64,000 nucleotides of DNA from Symbiodinium natans (taxonomy: Eukaryota > Sar > Dinophyceae > Suessiales > Symbiodiniaceae): positions 1 to 64,000 of the forward strand of contig CAJNDS010000375.1 of NCBI GenBank assembly GCA_905221605.1, in the 5' to 3' direction. The position numbers and the translations under genes were made by a program. Of this stretch, positions 63,470-64,000 are shown in pieces (the first letter of the stretch is position 1; every line of letters starts with the position of its first letter). The notes beneath the pieces were generated by a model. It ran no database searches, was not told where the DNA came from, and saw nothing but the letters and a program-made list of their open reading frames with translations.

Positions 63470-64000
63470 AGAAAAGGAGAGAAGGAGAGAGAGAGAGAGA
63501 GGAGGAGGAGCGTCCCGAAAGTAGTAGAAGAAGAAGAAGAAGAATGAGAGAGAGAGAGAGAGAGCGCGACAGAGAGAGAGAGAGAGAGCCCGCGCACGAA
63601 GGGGTCCGCCAGGGCTCCTTCATGCCCAGCGAAGAAGAAGAAGAAGAAGAAGCCGAGAGAGGGAAGAATGCAATGAGGTTGAGTGCAGGCGGTACTTGAC
63701 TTCGTGTGAAGGGTAGTGGGATTCCCCAGCACCAGCATTCACCTGGGCCGGACCTTTGTGTGCAGGGGAAGGGGAGACCCTGACCCCTAAGCCCGGCAGA
63801 AGAAGGAAGAGAAAAGAGAGATGGAGGGAGCGACGGAGAGAGAGGGATGGAGAAGAAGCACCACGGGGGGACCCTGGCGCTCAAGCCCTGCAGAAGAAGA
63901 AACACATAGAAACACCACAACCCGGGTGCACAACTAGCGCAGGCCCCTTGGGCCCTGTGCCCTTTCAGACAGGGGGAGAGAGAGAGAGAGAGAGAGAGAA
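63470..64000. repeat. GA/GAAGAA simple-repeat region
   Basis: (GA)n at 63478-63505, 63545-63590 and 63970-64000, (GAA)n at 63528-63545 and 63630-63655, with diffuse purine bias between. No gene. Confidence 0.85.

Overview
The window looks like nuclear DNA of a dinoflagellate, most likely Symbiodiniaceae or a close relative. The evidence is (1) a repeat protein at the left end built from units of the type AFAAIRADGSVVTWGDP..GGDSSAVQ.QL..V, a family I associate with these algae; (2) many very short exons with GT-AG and probable GC-AG introns, several introns only 67-193 bp; (3) telomere-like CCCTAAA/TTTAGGG motifs scattered through introns and spacers; and (4) abundant simple repeats and poly-G/poly-C tracts. 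There is no bacterial operon, CRISPR array, rRNA or convincing tRNA. No gene name can be given with certainty. Layout: 1-1.1 kb purine satellite and an old repeat; 1.45-2.9 kb a three-exon RCC1-like repeat gene with consistent phases; 3.85-6.6 kb a chain of small plus-strand coiled-coil exons, perhaps continuing to 9.9 kb; 7.1-7.9, 9.05-9.6 and 12.4-13.1 kb repeat blocks; 13.3-18.6 kb scattered plus-strand exons; 19.3-21.7 kb a microsatellite and tandem-repeat block; 21.9-29.5 kb plus-strand exons, including a weak ADF/cofilin-like match; 30.0-30.8 kb a dispersed repeat; 31.5-33.6 kb plus-strand exons, one resembling a cyclic-nucleotide-binding beta strand; 33.6-35.4 kb a nested repeat island with a hairpin element; 35.5-46.8 kb more exons; 46.9-50.5 kb a repeat island with a ~1.9-kb foldback around a (TG)n array; 50.9-58.5 kb the densest coding stretch, including a complete small secreted-protein gene and a phase-consistent coiled-coil model; 58.7-59.2 kb trinucleotide arrays; 60.2-63.3 kb further exons, ending in a Cys/His-rich frame that could be a retroelement tail; GA repeats at the right edge. 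Most supported coding is on the plus strand, and many long minus-strand frames are probably its mirror, so strand is uncertain for several entries. Exon calls rest on reading-frame quality and visible splice sites only; how exons join into genes is mostly unknown. I did not identify a clearly new biological system. The most unusual items are the foldback at 47.8-49.7 kb, the paired hairpin elements, the inverted minisatellites and the short repeat-bearing secreted protein.
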